Shown here: positions 35,770-45,416 of the stretch, piece after piece
Position numbering within the stretch: position 1 is the stretch's first letter
Layout of the letters: each line of letters starts with the position of its first letter
NCBI RefSeq assembly: GCF_000753735.1
Contig: NZ_JPIN01000002.1
Span: forward strand, 1-64,000
Length of the DNA: 64,000 nt
Source: Pseudidiomarina atlantica
GTDB lineage: Bacteria > Pseudomonadota > Gammaproteobacteria > Enterobacterales > Alteromonadaceae
Direction: 5' to 3'
Translations under genes and position numbers: made by a program
Notes under the pieces: generated by a model
Seen by the model: only the letters and a program-made list of their open reading frames with translations
Database searches by the model: none
What the model was told of the DNA's origin: nothing

Positions 35770-36419
35770 TTTTTCTCACCTTCTTGATTGACCATCCATA
35801 CGGCTGCTTCAACGCGTGAACGCAAACCGAGTTTTTTCAACAGATGCTTCACATGGACTTTGACCGTACCGTCAGAAATATCCAGTTCACGCGCAATCAC
35901 CTTGTTGCTCATGCCCTTGGCAATCAGTTTGAGGATTTCATGCTCACGATTGGTAAGGCTTTCGAGTTTGCCGCTGCCTTGTGGCGCAGGACGACGTAAA
36001 GCGGTCGCGAGTACTTCGGTGATGACTTCGCTGAGCACCATTTTACCGTCGATGGCGCGTTTTATTTGCTCAATCAATTGCTCGGGTTCCATGTCTTTCA
36101 ACAAGTACCCATCAGCACCGTTGGTAATCGCTGCAACTACATCTTCGTCGGCATCTGACACTGTCAGCATCACTATACGTGAGGTAACCCCTTCATCGCG
36201 CAAGCGTTTGAGAGTTTCTAAACCGTCCATGCCCTGCATATTCAAATCCAGAATGATGAGGTCAGGGTCGAGTTCAACAGCGGTTGGAATAGCGTCTTTG
36301 CCATTACTGAATTCGGCCACAACTTCAAGATCGTCTTCAAACGAAATCAGTTGTTTGAGGCCTTTGCGTAGCAGTGGGTGATCGTCGACCAGCATAATGC
36401 TTGAGCGCACGTCAGTCAT
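35766..36419 (-). CDS. narL: nitrate/nitrite response regulator NarL
   Basis: NarL (217 residues) is the response regulator partner of NarX. Receiver domain: acidic pocket MLVDDHPLL, phospho-acceptor Asp in LIILDLNMQGMDGLETL (about residue 59), TVSDADEDV and the switch Lys in GYLLKDMEPEQL. The output domain is a LuxR-type helix-turn-helix: ESLTNREHEILKLIAKGMSNKVIARELDISDGTVKVHVKHL-type region (about 150-190). It is followed by moeA with a 4-base overlap. A 7-2-7 heptamer site at 36559-36574 upstream suggests self-control. Confidence 0.96.
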   Translation of the reverse strand: MTDVRSSIMLVDDHPLLRKGLKQLISFEDDLEVVAEFSNGKDAIPTAVELDPDLIILDLNMQGMDGLETLKRLRDEGVTSRIVMLTVSDADEDVVAAITNGADGYLLKDMEPEQLIEQIKRAIDGKMVLSEVITEVLATALRRPAPQGSGKLESLTNREHEILKLIAKGMSNKVIARELDISDGTVKVHVKHLLKKLGLRSRVEAAVWMVNQEGEKK

Positions 36420-36558
36420 AAGTATTCTCCTTTAATTCATGCACGGTATTCTTACATAGATCTTGCGCTAGCGCATGACTTGGGTGTTTCGTTAGCAATT
36501 TATTGATGGCGGATGACGCTAAAAATAACCATGTAAAACAGGTGTTTATAAATTCATC

Positions 36559-36574
36559 TACCTAGTAGTGAGTA
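36559..36574. promoter_or_regulatory. NarL/NarP-type 7-2-7 site between narL and the NarK-like gene
   Basis: TACCTAG-TA-GTGAGTA is an inverted heptamer pair, each half 6 of 7 to TACYYMT/AKRRGTA. It lies about 140 bases from narL and 123 from the divergent transporter gene, so it could serve either. The remaining 36420-36696 gap shows no FNR box. Confidence 0.55.
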
Positions 36575-36696
36575 TAGCCTCTATCTCAGAATAACCCATC
36601 ATTATCTCCTTCGATTGCTTGTGAGCTGCAGCTGGCACCGCCATGCTAAGAGCGTCATCAACAACTTGAGTCGTCACCAAGCAAGCGCAGATCAAA

Positions 36697-38034
36697 GTGC
36701 AAAATGAAACTGTGAATAAACAATCAGGCTTACATGTGATGAGCAGCACGGCAGTATGGATGAGCTGGAGTGCGCTTGTGGTATTGCTGTACGCACTCGA
36801 TCTTGGTTTTTCCTTTGCCCAACTGTTTGGCTTGCTAGCGCTGTCGGGTTTTGCCGCTGCGGCTTTCCAATTAGTATTCTTCTTTCTTGGCGATCGCGCA
36901 CTTCAACCTAGTTTTATTCGCTTAACCAGTGGCTTATTGATACTGCCATGCGTGTTGATGATAGGGCTCTTTAGCCAACCAAATTTAGACTACACACTGC
37001 TGCAATTGCTGGCGATTGCATGCGGATTGGGTGGTGCACAGCTGTTTCTGCGAAGTATGCATGGCCTTGATGATACCCAAACCTCGGGTTGGGATCTTGC
37101 GGTGACCGCCAGTGTCGGCGGTTTAGGCATCTTAGTGGCACAAATTCTCACGCCTTTGCTAGCCATTGTGCCGAACTTTTTGGGTGCGAGCGTGGCCACG
37201 TTTACCACCGATATCAGTACCGGAACAGTATTAGGAGGCTTGCGTCCTGGAGCTGTCCTTACCCTAGCAAATATCGGTATTTTCTTTGCTGGCTTGGTCC
37301 TAGTTGCCATTATCAGGCGCCCTCTGAGCCAGTGCGAAAGCACCCCGCTGAGCACTCCTACAACGACCCGCCGCGCATTACTCCGCAACCCGCACACGTG
37401 GTTGATGACCGTACTTTACATTATGTCGTTTGGTACTTTTGTCGGCTTGGCGCTAAGCTTTCCGCTCGTATTAAAGTTTATTTTTGGGGTGAGTCGTCAT
37501 TGGCAAGAGGGGCAATTATTAGCGGTGTTAAGCAACGACTACGCACCGCAGGCGCTAACCTATGCTTGGCTTGGGCCGTTAATCGGTGTGGTAGTAAGGC
37601 CCTTGGGAGGCTGGCTCGCGGACCAGTATGGCGGTGCAAAAGTTACTCTAGCGTGTTCAGTTGCGCTTACTCTAGTGAGTTTAGCTGCGGCGTGGGTCAC
37701 GCGAAGTGCTTATTTAAGTTCGGCGCCAGAAGCCTATTTTCTTTTGTTTTTGCTGATTTTCTTTGCGCTGTTTGCCGCGGCATCGATTGCCAGTAGCGCC
37801 ATTTGCCGGTCGGCCAGCGTGCTTTTTCCAGCCCATCAACTACCCAGTGCCTTACGTTGGCTTTCGGCTTGCGCCATCGCTGGAGCGGGCTATATGCCGT
37901 TGATGTGGGGCGTGCACAGCGTGACCGGCACACCCGACCTCGCGTTTATTGCTTTTGCTGGCTTTTATGGCCTTTGTGGACTGCTGGTAGTAAGCGTTTA
38001 CCTGCGCCGTCATAGCGTATATTTCAACCCTTAA
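36697..38034 (+). CDS. divergent NarK-like MFS transporter
   Basis: This is a 445-residue MFS protein with about 12 helices, nearest to nitrate/nitrite porters. The C-terminal half keeps NarK features: GTFVGLALSFPLVLKFIFG, TYAWLGPLIGVVVRPLGGWLADQYGGAKVT (with the substrate-site Arg of the second half). The first nitrate signature is lost: where NarK has a GGGNF and ALGxNAGxGNxG pattern, this protein reads GLGGAQLFLRSM and LAVTASVGGLG. The start is GTG; an ATG 14 codons later is possible. It lies between narL and narX on the opposite strand and overlaps the narX end by 4 bases. Substrate or sensing role unknown. Confidence 0.78.
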   Translation: MQNETVNKQSGLHVMSSTAVWMSWSALVVLLYALDLGFSFAQLFGLLALSGFAAAAFQLVFFFLGDRALQPSFIRLTSGLLILPCVLMIGLFSQPNLDYTLLQLLAIACGLGGAQLFLRSMHGLDDTQTSGWDLAVTASVGGLGILVAQILTPLLAIVPNFLGASVATFTTDISTGTVLGGLRPGAVLTLANIGIFFAGLVLVAIIRRPLSQCESTPLSTPTTTRRALLRNPHTWLMTVLYIMSFGTFVGLALSFPLVLKFIFGVSRHWQEGQLLAVLSNDYAPQALTYAWLGPLIGVVVRPLGGWLADQYGGAKVTLACSVALTLVSLAAAWVTRSAYLSSAPEAYFLLFLLIFFALFAAASIASSAICRSASVLFPAHQLPSALRWLSACAIAGAGYMPLMWGVHSVTGTPDLAFIAFAGFYGLCGLLVVSVYLRRHSVYFNP

Positions 38035-39860
38035 ACGGTCTCGGTATCGCGTTCTTTGAGGTAGTCGGGGCGGAAGTTAAAATACACACCCGTGCCACCC
38101 TCATCACGGCGGCGAATAATAATATCGCCAGCGAGGTGCTTACTACGTTCTTGCATGATGGCCAAGCCGTAATGATTGAGTTTCTCGGCTTGTTCCGGAA
38201 TACCTACGCCATCATCTTCGATGCTCAGACTAATGCCATGATCGATGGATTCTTGCAGGCGTATTACGACTTCGCTGCCCTTGCTGTGATGAATCGCGTT
38301 CTGGCATGCTTCACGAATGATTTGCAGCAAATGAATTTCTTCGTGTGGCGCGAGCGGGCTATTCGCCAATTGGTAATCGAGACGGAACTGTAAATCCGAT
38401 TGGTCTTCGAATTGTTTTATTGTTGTTTGCAGCGCATTAATCAGTCCTGAACCGTCAACTTTAAGACGGAATGTGGTCAACAATTCGCGTAATTGCCGGT
38501 AGGCTGAACTGAGACCTTCACGCAGCTCTTGTGAGACGTCTTCGATGATAGCTTGGTCACCTTTGGCAAGGGCTTTGTCCAGCCGCGTAACCTGAATTTT
38601 CAGATAAGACAACGCTTGCGCTAACGAATCGTGGAGTTCTCGGGCAATCACAGTACGTTCTTGGATAAGTGCCAAACGCCGAACCTGCTCTTCTTCTTGC
38701 TTCAGGCTTAAGGCAATCGCCAACTGATCGCTGACCGATTGCATCAGTTGCTGTTGCCAGTCATCGATCTGCTCGCTGCGGTCACAACGCGCCACCAAGA
38801 CGCCGTAATAATGATGATCACGTTCGAGCGGAAAGCGGTAGACGCGCTTCGCATCCATCACACTGACACCGCCACCCGCGCTCACACAAGCTGCGCAGTC
38901 GACGCCCGCACAAGGGTCATCTTCTTGCGCTTGCGGCTGTACCTGCAAATAGGGCTTGTCGCCAGCGGGAGTAATCAAGCAAAGCTCTATATCATCGACT
39001 TGTGAAGCGCGCTTGAGGCCCTCGACAATATCGGCAAAGTCATGGTAGCCCGGTGAACGCTCGATGATGCTGCGCGCCATATCGTAGAGAAATTGCAGCT
39101 TGGCATTACTGCGCTGAATCGCTTGGGTTTGCTCATCTACGCGTTTCTCGAGGTTGCCATACATGTAACTAATGGCATCGTTCATTTTATTCAATGTGGT
39201 ACCGAGTACACCAAGTTCGTCTTCAGTTAAGTGTTTCACGCGCGCAGTAAAATCACCCTGACCAATGCGGCGTGCGGTTTGCGTGAGTTGCTGTAGCGGC
39301 TCCCGTACCCGACTGCGCAGCCAGTAAGCGATAAAGCCAGCCAAAGTAATGGTGCTGAATAACGATAAGATTTGGATCAGCCGAATCGCACGAATGCGTG
39401 ATTCCGCCTCGGCTTGAATAGCATTTACCATCAAGTGTAAACGGGCAATGTGCGGGGCGAGTTCACGTTCGAGGTCGGTGTTCGATAGAGAACGACCAAT
39501 GAGATTGGTTTGCAGCCGTTCCCAGTCTTCGCGCGTCGATTTAAAGCGTTCGGCAAGCTCACCCTCACCAAAGTTAAAGCGATTAAAAACAGGATGCCGC
39601 CACGTGTCGAGTAGCTCATCAGCGAAGCGCGCGGTTTCTGCAGAGTCAGGCTGTTGCAAATGATGCCAAGCATAGCGATAGGTTTGCATACGCAGCGAAC
39701 CCGCAAGGTTGATCGCGAGCGCATCCTGGTCGGCGCGCTCCGATAACCAATACGAGGCGAGTAACGTGCCAACCGTAAGGGCAACGATGAGGCTGAGGGC
39801 GATGCCCATACGCGTGACAATAGAAATTTTCGACATCTGTCTCATAAGCTGCTTTAACAC
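38031..39860 (-). CDS. narX: nitrate/nitrite sensor histidine kinase NarX
   Basis: NarX (609 residues) senses nitrate and nitrite in the periplasm. TM1 is at about 17-38. The periplasmic P-box AINLAGSLRMQTYR (about 55-68) carries the nitrate-contacting Arg. TM2 is at about 165-185, followed by HAMP (RIGQGDFTARVKHLTEDELG). A GAF-like middle holds the Cys cluster CAGVDCAACV typical of NarX. The HisKA_3 H-box is VIARELHDSLAQALSYLKIQ, and the ATPase N and G boxes end with EDDGVGIPEQ. The GTG start lacks a good RBS; ATG codons at residues 6 and 9 are alternatives. narX is split from narL by an inverted transporter gene. Confidence 0.94.
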   Translation of the reverse strand: MLKQLMRQMSKISIVTRMGIALSLIVALTVGTLLASYWLSERADQDALAINLAGSLRMQTYRYAWHHLQQPDSAETARFADELLDTWRHPVFNRFNFGEGELAERFKSTREDWERLQTNLIGRSLSNTDLERELAPHIARLHLMVNAIQAEAESRIRAIRLIQILSLFSTITLAGFIAYWLRSRVREPLQQLTQTARRIGQGDFTARVKHLTEDELGVLGTTLNKMNDAISYMYGNLEKRVDEQTQAIQRSNAKLQFLYDMARSIIERSPGYHDFADIVEGLKRASQVDDIELCLITPAGDKPYLQVQPQAQEDDPCAGVDCAACVSAGGGVSVMDAKRVYRFPLERDHHYYGVLVARCDRSEQIDDWQQQLMQSVSDQLAIALSLKQEEEQVRRLALIQERTVIARELHDSLAQALSYLKIQVTRLDKALAKGDQAIIEDVSQELREGLSSAYRQLRELLTTFRLKVDGSGLINALQTTIKQFEDQSDLQFRLDYQLANSPLAPHEEIHLLQIIREACQNAIHHSKGSEVVIRLQESIDHGISLSIEDDGVGIPEQAEKLNHYGLAIMQERSKHLAGDIIIRRRDEGGTGVYFNFRPDYLKERDTETV

Positions 39861-40017
39861 TTAATTGCATAGTTTACCGTGTCCTGTTTGAACACGCACG
39901 AATAACCATAGCAGGGGTGTGTTTAAGGGGCTACCTCTTCTGAACTTTGGTTACCGGCGTTATTTTTCGGAAAAACAAAAAACAACGGTAAAACAATAGA
40001 TTAATCTCGTCTCAATG

Positions 40018-40033
40018 TACTCATTTGGGGGTA
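40018..40033 (+). promoter_or_regulatory. NarL/NarP-type 7-2-7 site upstream of narG
   Basis: TACTCAT-TT-GGGGGTA: the left heptamer is a perfect TACYYMT and the right is 6 of 7 to AKRRGTA. It lies 104 bases before narG. About 18 bases further upstream TTAATCTCGTCTCAA (40001-40015) looks like a degenerate FNR box with one extra base. A lone perfect heptamer TACCTCT is at 39932-39938. Confidence 0.68.
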
Positions 40034-40136
40034 TTTTTAGTCATTTATCAGCTTTTTGCTGCTCCTGCGCCCTATGGCGTTTGTACGACCTGTTAGCCAC
40101 ACTACGGCAGTAACGACATCTAGCAGGAGTTAAAGG

Positions 40137-43100
40137 ATGAGTCATTTACTCGATAAACTGCGGTTTTTCAAAATCCGCAAAGAACCTTTTGCCGACGGGC
40201 ATGGGGTAACAACCGACCAAGATCGTTCTTGGGAAAGCGGCTATCGCCAACGCTGGCAACATGACAAAGTCGTGCGCTCCACCCATGGTGTGAACTGTAC
40301 TGGCTCGTGTAGCTGGAAAATTTATGTCAAAGATGGCTTGGTGACCTGGGAAACTCAGCAAACGGACTACCCACGCACCCGTCCTGACCTGCCTAACCAC
40401 GAACCGCGCGGCTGTCCACGTGGCGCGAGCTATTCTTGGTATATTTACAGTGCGAACCGCCTGAAGTACCCAAAAATGCGGCAGAAGCTAATGGAGCTTT
40501 GGCGCGAAGCAAAAGAACAGTACAAAGATCCTGTGCAAGCTTGGGAATCGATTGTTACCGATCCAATCAAAGCAAAAAGCTATAAAGAGCGTCGCGGCTT
40601 GGGCGGCTTCGTGCGTGCCAGTTGGGAAGAAGTGAATGAACTGATCGCCGCCAGTAACGTTTACACTGCAAAAACTTATGGACCAGACCGTATCAGCGGC
40701 TTCTCACCGATTCCAGCAATGTCGATGGTGTCGTATGCCGCGGGCGCACGTTACTTGTCGCTGATCGGCGGCAACTGCTTAAGTTTCTACGACTGGTACT
40801 GTGACTTACCACCGGCCTCACCGCAAATCTGGGGTGAGCAAACCGACGTACCTGAATCTGCCGATTGGTATAACTCTAATTACATTATCGTTTGGGGCTC
40901 GAACGTACCACAAACCCGTACACCGGACGCGCATTTCCTGACAGAAGTTCGCTACAAAGGTACCAAAACTTGTGTCATTACTTCGGACTACTCAGAGGCT
41001 TCGAAGTTTGGTGACACGTGGTTGGCGCCGCGCCAAGGTACTGACTCAGCCTTGGCGATGGCGTTCGGCCACGTCATTTTGAAAGAGTACTACGTCAACC
41101 AACAAAGCAGCTATTTCCAAGACTACGTGAAGCGTTACACCGACATGCCGATGTTGGTCATGCTCGAGCCTGGCGAAAAAGTATTGAAGCAAGGCCGATT
41201 CTTACGCGCTGCTGACTTGGTCGATAATCTCGGTGAAGAAAATAACCCAGACTGGAAAACCATTGCGGTTAATGCCGGCGATCAGCGTTTAACCAGTCCA
41301 AATGGTGCTATCGGCTACCGTTGGGGTGAAAAAGGTAAGTGGAACCTCGAGCAAAAAGACAAAGGCGGCGATGTCGACCTCATGTTGAGCCTCAAAGACA
41401 GCCACGACGAAGTGGTTGAAGTAGGTTTCCCTTATTTTGGCTCCGCGCCACATGAATACGAGTACTTCCAGCACACCCATCACGATGAAGTGCAAGTACG
41501 TCGCATCCCAGCTAAGCGAGTTGAACTTGCCAATGGCGAAACCGCATTGGTTGCGACTGTTTACGATTTAATGTTGGCTCAGTACGGTGTTGACGACGGC
41601 AGTAACGATCCAAATCGTGCGCAAAGCTATGAAGACGATGTGCCGTACACTCCAGCTTGGCAAGAACACATTACCGGTGTTAAACCTGCCGACGTGATTC
41701 GCGTCGCGACCGAGTTTGCGCGTAATGCTGACAAAACCAAAGGCCGTTCAATGGTCATCGTGGGTGCTGCATTGAACCACTGGTACCACATGGACATGAG
41801 CTATCGTGGCTTGATCAACATGCTGATGATGTGTGGTTGTATTGGTCAGTCAGGCGGTGGTTGGGCGCATTACGTAGGCCAAGAAAAATTGCGTCCACAA
41901 ACCGGTTGGCAGCCGTTGGCGTTTGGCCTTGATTGGCAGCGTCCACCGCGTCACATGAACGGTACCTCGTTCTTTTATAACCACTCAAGCCAGTGGCGTT
42001 ACGAGAAACTGGATATGAGTGAAGTGGTATCGCCGCTTGCCGATAAAAACAAATGGCAAAGCTCGATTATCGATTACAACACCCGCGCTGAGCGCATGGG
42101 CTGGTTGCCGTCGGCGCCACAGTTGGGTACCAACCCACTCACCATCGCCGCCGCTGCTGAAAAAGCCGGTGTTGATGTCAAAGATTACCTGGTGTCACAG
42201 CTCAAAGATGGCAAGTTGAAGTTTGCTTGTGAACAACCTGATGATCCGAAGAACTTCCCACGCAACATGTTTATCTGGCGTTCAAACTTGCTGGGTTCTT
42301 CAGGTAAAGGTCACGAATACATGCTTAAGCACTTCTTAGGTACCAAACATGGCTTGCTCGGCAAAGATCTTGGCGATTTCGGTGGTAAGAAACCAGAAGA
42401 CGTCGAGTGGGTAGACGATGGTGCTGAAGGCAAAGTAGACCTTTGGGTGACCCTCGACTTCCGCATGTCGACCACCTGCTTGTACTCAGACATCGTGCTG
42501 CCAACCGCAACTTGGTACGAAAAAGACGATATGAATACTTCGGATATGCATCCGTTTATTCACCCCTTAACCGCAGCCGTTGACCCCGTGTGGGAAGCGC
42601 GCAGTGACTGGGAGATTTTTAAAGGCATCGCCAAAGAATTCTCCCGCGTCTGCCAAGGTCATTTGGGGGTTGAGCAAGACGTGGTCACCACGCCAATCAT
42701 GCACGACTCTCCCGGTGAGCTAGCCCAGCCATATGGTGTGAAAGCTTGGTGGAAAGGCGAGTGTGAAGCGATTCCTGGCGTCACCATGCCGAACATTACC
42801 GTGGTCGAGCGTGATTACCCAAGCACCTATCACCGCTTTACTTCGTTGGGTCCGCTGCTGGACAAACTTGGCAATGGCGGTAAGGGCATCAACTGGAACA
42901 CCCAAGAAGAAGTCGATTTCTTAGGTAAGTTGAACCGTGTCCACCACGAAGAAGGCGCACACAAAGGTCGCCCAGTGATTGACTCGGCTATTGATGCTTG
43001 TGAGGTGATTTTGTCACTGGCACCAGAGACCAACGGGCATGTGGCAGTCAAAGCATGGCAAGCGCTTGGCGAGTTTACCGGTCGTGATCATACGCATTTG

Positions 43101-43856
43101 GCCAAGCCAAAAGAGGAAGAGAAAATCCGCTTCCGCGACATCGTCGCGCAGCCGCGCAAGATCATTTCATCGCCGACCTGGTCCGGTTTGGAAGATGAAC
43201 ACGTGTCTTACAACGCGGGTTATACCAACGTCCATGAGTTGATTCCATGGCGCACCGTTACCGGTCGTCAGCAGTTCTACCAAGATCACGAGTGGATGCG
43301 CGATTTCGGTGAAACGCTGTGTGCTTACAAGCCACCGATTAACCTGAAAACCGTAGAGCCGGTGTTGAACAAGAAAGGTAACGGCAACAAAGAGATCGTG
43401 CTGAACTGGATCACCCCGCACCAAAAATGGGGTATCCACAGCACTTACTCAGACAACTTACTGATGCTGACCTTGTCACGTGGTGGCCCGATTGTCTGGC
43501 TCAGCGAGAGCGACGCCAAAGCTGCAGGCATAGAAGATAACGACTGGATCGAAATCTTCAACGTCAACGGCGCGATCAGTGCGCGGGCAGTGGTGTCGCA
43601 ACGCGTACCAGAAGGCATGAGCATGATGTACCACGCGCAGGAGCGGATTGTGAACGTGCCAGGTTCAGAGTTAACCGGAACCCGTGGCGGTATCCACAAC
43701 TCAGTGACCCGTGCGGTCATGAAGCCGACCCACATGATTGGCGGCTACGCACAACAAGCCTATGGCTTTAACTACTACGGCACCGTTGGCTGTAACCGCG
43801 ATGAATTCGTGGTAGTCCGCAAGATGGACAAAGTCGACTGGTTGGACACTGAATAA
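40137..43856 (+). CDS. narG: respiratory nitrate reductase alpha subunit NarG
   Basis: NarG (1239 residues) is the bis-MGD molybdenum catalytic subunit that reduces nitrate to nitrite on the cytoplasmic face. FS0 cluster ligands are His50, Cys54, Cys58 (HGVNCTGSC) and Cys93 (RGCPRGAS). The molybdenum ligand is Asp223 in LSFYDWYCDLPPASP; all match E. coli positions. TDVPESADWYNSNYIIVWGSN and the C-terminal molydopterin-binding domain are intact. Length is normal. AGGAG lies about 10 bases before the ATG. It leads narGHJI-ppi, downstream of a 7-2-7 NarL-type site; its Moco comes from the moa-mod operon at 28.8-34.5 kb. Confidence 0.99.
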   Translation: MSHLLDKLRFFKIRKEPFADGHGVTTDQDRSWESGYRQRWQHDKVVRSTHGVNCTGSCSWKIYVKDGLVTWETQQTDYPRTRPDLPNHEPRGCPRGASYSWYIYSANRLKYPKMRQKLMELWREAKEQYKDPVQAWESIVTDPIKAKSYKERRGLGGFVRASWEEVNELIAASNVYTAKTYGPDRISGFSPIPAMSMVSYAAGARYLSLIGGNCLSFYDWYCDLPPASPQIWGEQTDVPESADWYNSNYIIVWGSNVPQTRTPDAHFLTEVRYKGTKTCVITSDYSEASKFGDTWLAPRQGTDSALAMAFGHVILKEYYVNQQSSYFQDYVKRYTDMPMLVMLEPGEKVLKQGRFLRAADLVDNLGEENNPDWKTIAVNAGDQRLTSPNGAIGYRWGEKGKWNLEQKDKGGDVDLMLSLKDSHDEVVEVGFPYFGSAPHEYEYFQHTHHDEVQVRRIPAKRVELANGETALVATVYDLMLAQYGVDDGSNDPNRAQSYEDDVPYTPAWQEHITGVKPADVIRVATEFARNADKTKGRSMVIVGAALNHWYHMDMSYRGLINMLMMCGCIGQSGGGWAHYVGQEKLRPQTGWQPLAFGLDWQRPPRHMNGTSFFYNHSSQWRYEKLDMSEVVSPLADKNKWQSSIIDYNTRAERMGWLPSAPQLGTNPLTIAAAAEKAGVDVKDYLVSQLKDGKLKFACEQPDDPKNFPRNMFIWRSNLLGSSGKGHEYMLKHFLGTKHGLLGKDLGDFGGKKPEDVEWVDDGAEGKVDLWVTLDFRMSTTCLYSDIVLPTATWYEKDDMNTSDMHPFIHPLTAAVDPVWEARSDWEIFKGIAKEFSRVCQGHLGVEQDVVTTPIMHDSPGELAQPYGVKAWWKGECEAIPGVTMPNITVVERDYPSTYHRFTSLGPLLDKLGNGGKGINWNTQEEVDFLGKLNRVHHEEGAHKGRPVIDSAIDACEVILSLAPETNGHVAVKAWQALGEFTGRDHTHLAKPKEEEKIRFRDIVAQPRKIISSPTWSGLEDEHVSYNAGYTNVHELIPWRTVTGRQQFYQDHEWMRDFGETLCAYKPPINLKTVEPVLNKKGNGNKEIVLNWITPHQKWGIHSTYSDNLLMLTLSRGGPIVWLSESDAKAAGIEDNDWIEIFNVNGAISARAVVSQRVPEGMSMMYHAQERIVNVPGSELTGTRGGIHNSVTRAVMKPTHMIGGYAQQAYGFNYYGTVGCNRDEFVVVRKMDKVDWLDTE

Positions 43857-43877
43857 GGTTGGAGTGAGGACGTTACC

Positions 43878-45413
43878 ATGAAAGTAAGAGCTCAAATTGG
43901 CATGGTGCTAAATTTGGACAAGTGTATCGGTTGTCATACCTGCTCCATCACTTGTAAGAATGTTTGGACATCACGCGAAGGCGTCGAATATGCTTGGTTC
44001 AACAACGTTGAAACCAAGCCCGGCGTTGGTTTCCCGAAAGAGTGGGAAAACCAAGACAAATGGAATGGCGGTTGGGTACGCAACAAACGCGGTCAACTGG
44101 AATTAAAAATCGGTGCCAAGCGGCGCGTGTTGGCGAATATTTTCGCCAACCCAGACCTGCCGGAAATCGATGATTACTACGAACCGTTTGATTTTGACTA
44201 TCAACACCTACACACCGTAGGTGATACCAAGCATCAACCGGTAGCACGTCCACGCTCGCTGATCTCGGGTCAGCGCATGGAAAAAATCGAATGGGGTCCG
44301 AACTGGGAAGAGATTCTCGGTACTGAGTTTGCCAAGCGCAAAAAAGACAAGAACTTCGACGAAGTGGTGCAAAAAGACATCTACGGTCAATTTGAAAAAA
44401 CCTTTATGATGTACTTGCCGCGCTTATGCGAACATTGTCTGAACCCAGCCTGTGTGGCCGCTTGCCCGTCAGGTGCGATCTATAAGCGTGAAGAAGACGG
44501 TATCGTTTTGATCGACCAAGACAAGTGTCGTGGCTGGCGCATGTGCGTATCAGGCTGTCCGTACAAGAAGATTTACTACAACTGGAAGACCGGTAAATCA
44601 GAAAAATGTACCTTCTGCTATCCGCGCATTGAAGCGGGTCAACCCACCACCTGTTCGGAAACCTGTGTTGGCCGTATCCGTTACTTGGGTGTGTTGCTGT
44701 ACGATGCGGACCGCATCGAAGAAGCGGCAAACACTCCGAACGAGCAAGACCTGTATCAAGCGCAGTTGGATATCTTCTTAGATCCACATGACCCAGAAGT
44801 GCAAGCTGCAGCGCGTAAAGAAGGCATTGCTGAGAACTGGATCCAAGCTGCCCAGCGTTCACCGGTGTACATGATGGCGATGCAATGGAAAGTTGCGCTA
44901 CCGTTGCACCCTGAGTATCGCACCTTACCAATGGTTTGGTATGTACCACCACTGTCACCGATCCAAAGTGCGGTCGAAGCCGGGCACGTCGGTATGAACG
45001 GTGAAATTCCAGACTTGAAATCGCTGCGTATTCCGTTGCGTTACCTAGCCAATATGCTGACGGCTGGTGACGAATTCCCAATCGTCCGCGCCTTGGAACG
45101 CATGATTGCCATGCGTGCCTACAAACGCAGCCAGAACGTTGACGGCGTCGAAGATCTTGAGGTCTTGAAGCAAGTGGGCTTGACCCAGCATCAAGTCGAA
45201 GAAATGTACCGTTATATGGCATTGGCGAACTACGAAGATCGTTTCGTCATTCCAACCAGCCACCGTGCTTATGCTGAAAATGCCTATGACCTGAAGGGCA
45301 GCTGTGGCTTTACCTTCGGTAATGGTTGTAGCGACGGCAACAACGGCGTGAACTTGTTTGGCGCGAAAAAGCAAAGCGTCCGCCAAGTCATTCCAGTGAC
45401 GGTGAAGGAGTAA
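43878..45413 (+). CDS. narH: respiratory nitrate reductase beta subunit NarH
   Basis: NarH (511 residues) carries four Fe-S clusters that pass electrons from NarI to NarG. Motifs: CIGCHTCSITCKNVW (13-27 region), CEHCLNPACVAACPSGAIYKREEDG, CRGWRMCVSGCPYKKIYYNW (Trp in place of one Cys marks the [3Fe-4S] cluster) and CTFCYPRIEAGQPTTCSETCVGR. It starts 21 bases after narG, with GGAG upstream. Length is normal. Confidence 0.99.
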   Translation: MKVRAQIGMVLNLDKCIGCHTCSITCKNVWTSREGVEYAWFNNVETKPGVGFPKEWENQDKWNGGWVRNKRGQLELKIGAKRRVLANIFANPDLPEIDDYYEPFDFDYQHLHTVGDTKHQPVARPRSLISGQRMEKIEWGPNWEEILGTEFAKRKKDKNFDEVVQKDIYGQFEKTFMMYLPRLCEHCLNPACVAACPSGAIYKREEDGIVLIDQDKCRGWRMCVSGCPYKKIYYNWKTGKSEKCTFCYPRIEAGQPTTCSETCVGRIRYLGVLLYDADRIEEAANTPNEQDLYQAQLDIFLDPHDPEVQAAARKEGIAENWIQAAQRSPVYMMAMQWKVALPLHPEYRTLPMVWYVPPLSPIQSAVEAGHVGMNGEIPDLKSLRIPLRYLANMLTAGDEFPIVRALERMIAMRAYKRSQNVDGVEDLEVLKQVGLTQHQVEEMYRYMALANYEDRFVIPTSHRAYAENAYDLKGSCGFTFGNGCSDGNNGVNLFGAKKQSVRQVIPVTVKE

Positions 45414-45416
45414 GTC

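Noticed and set aside
36460-36480. GCGCTAGCGC palindrome upstream of narL as an operator
   Set aside because: A 10-base palindrome can arise by chance and no known regulator in the window has this consensus.
40001-40015. FNR box before narG (TTAATCTCGTCTCAA)
   Set aside because: The arms carry mismatches and the spacing is one base too long; mentioned with the NarL site but not called as a separate feature.
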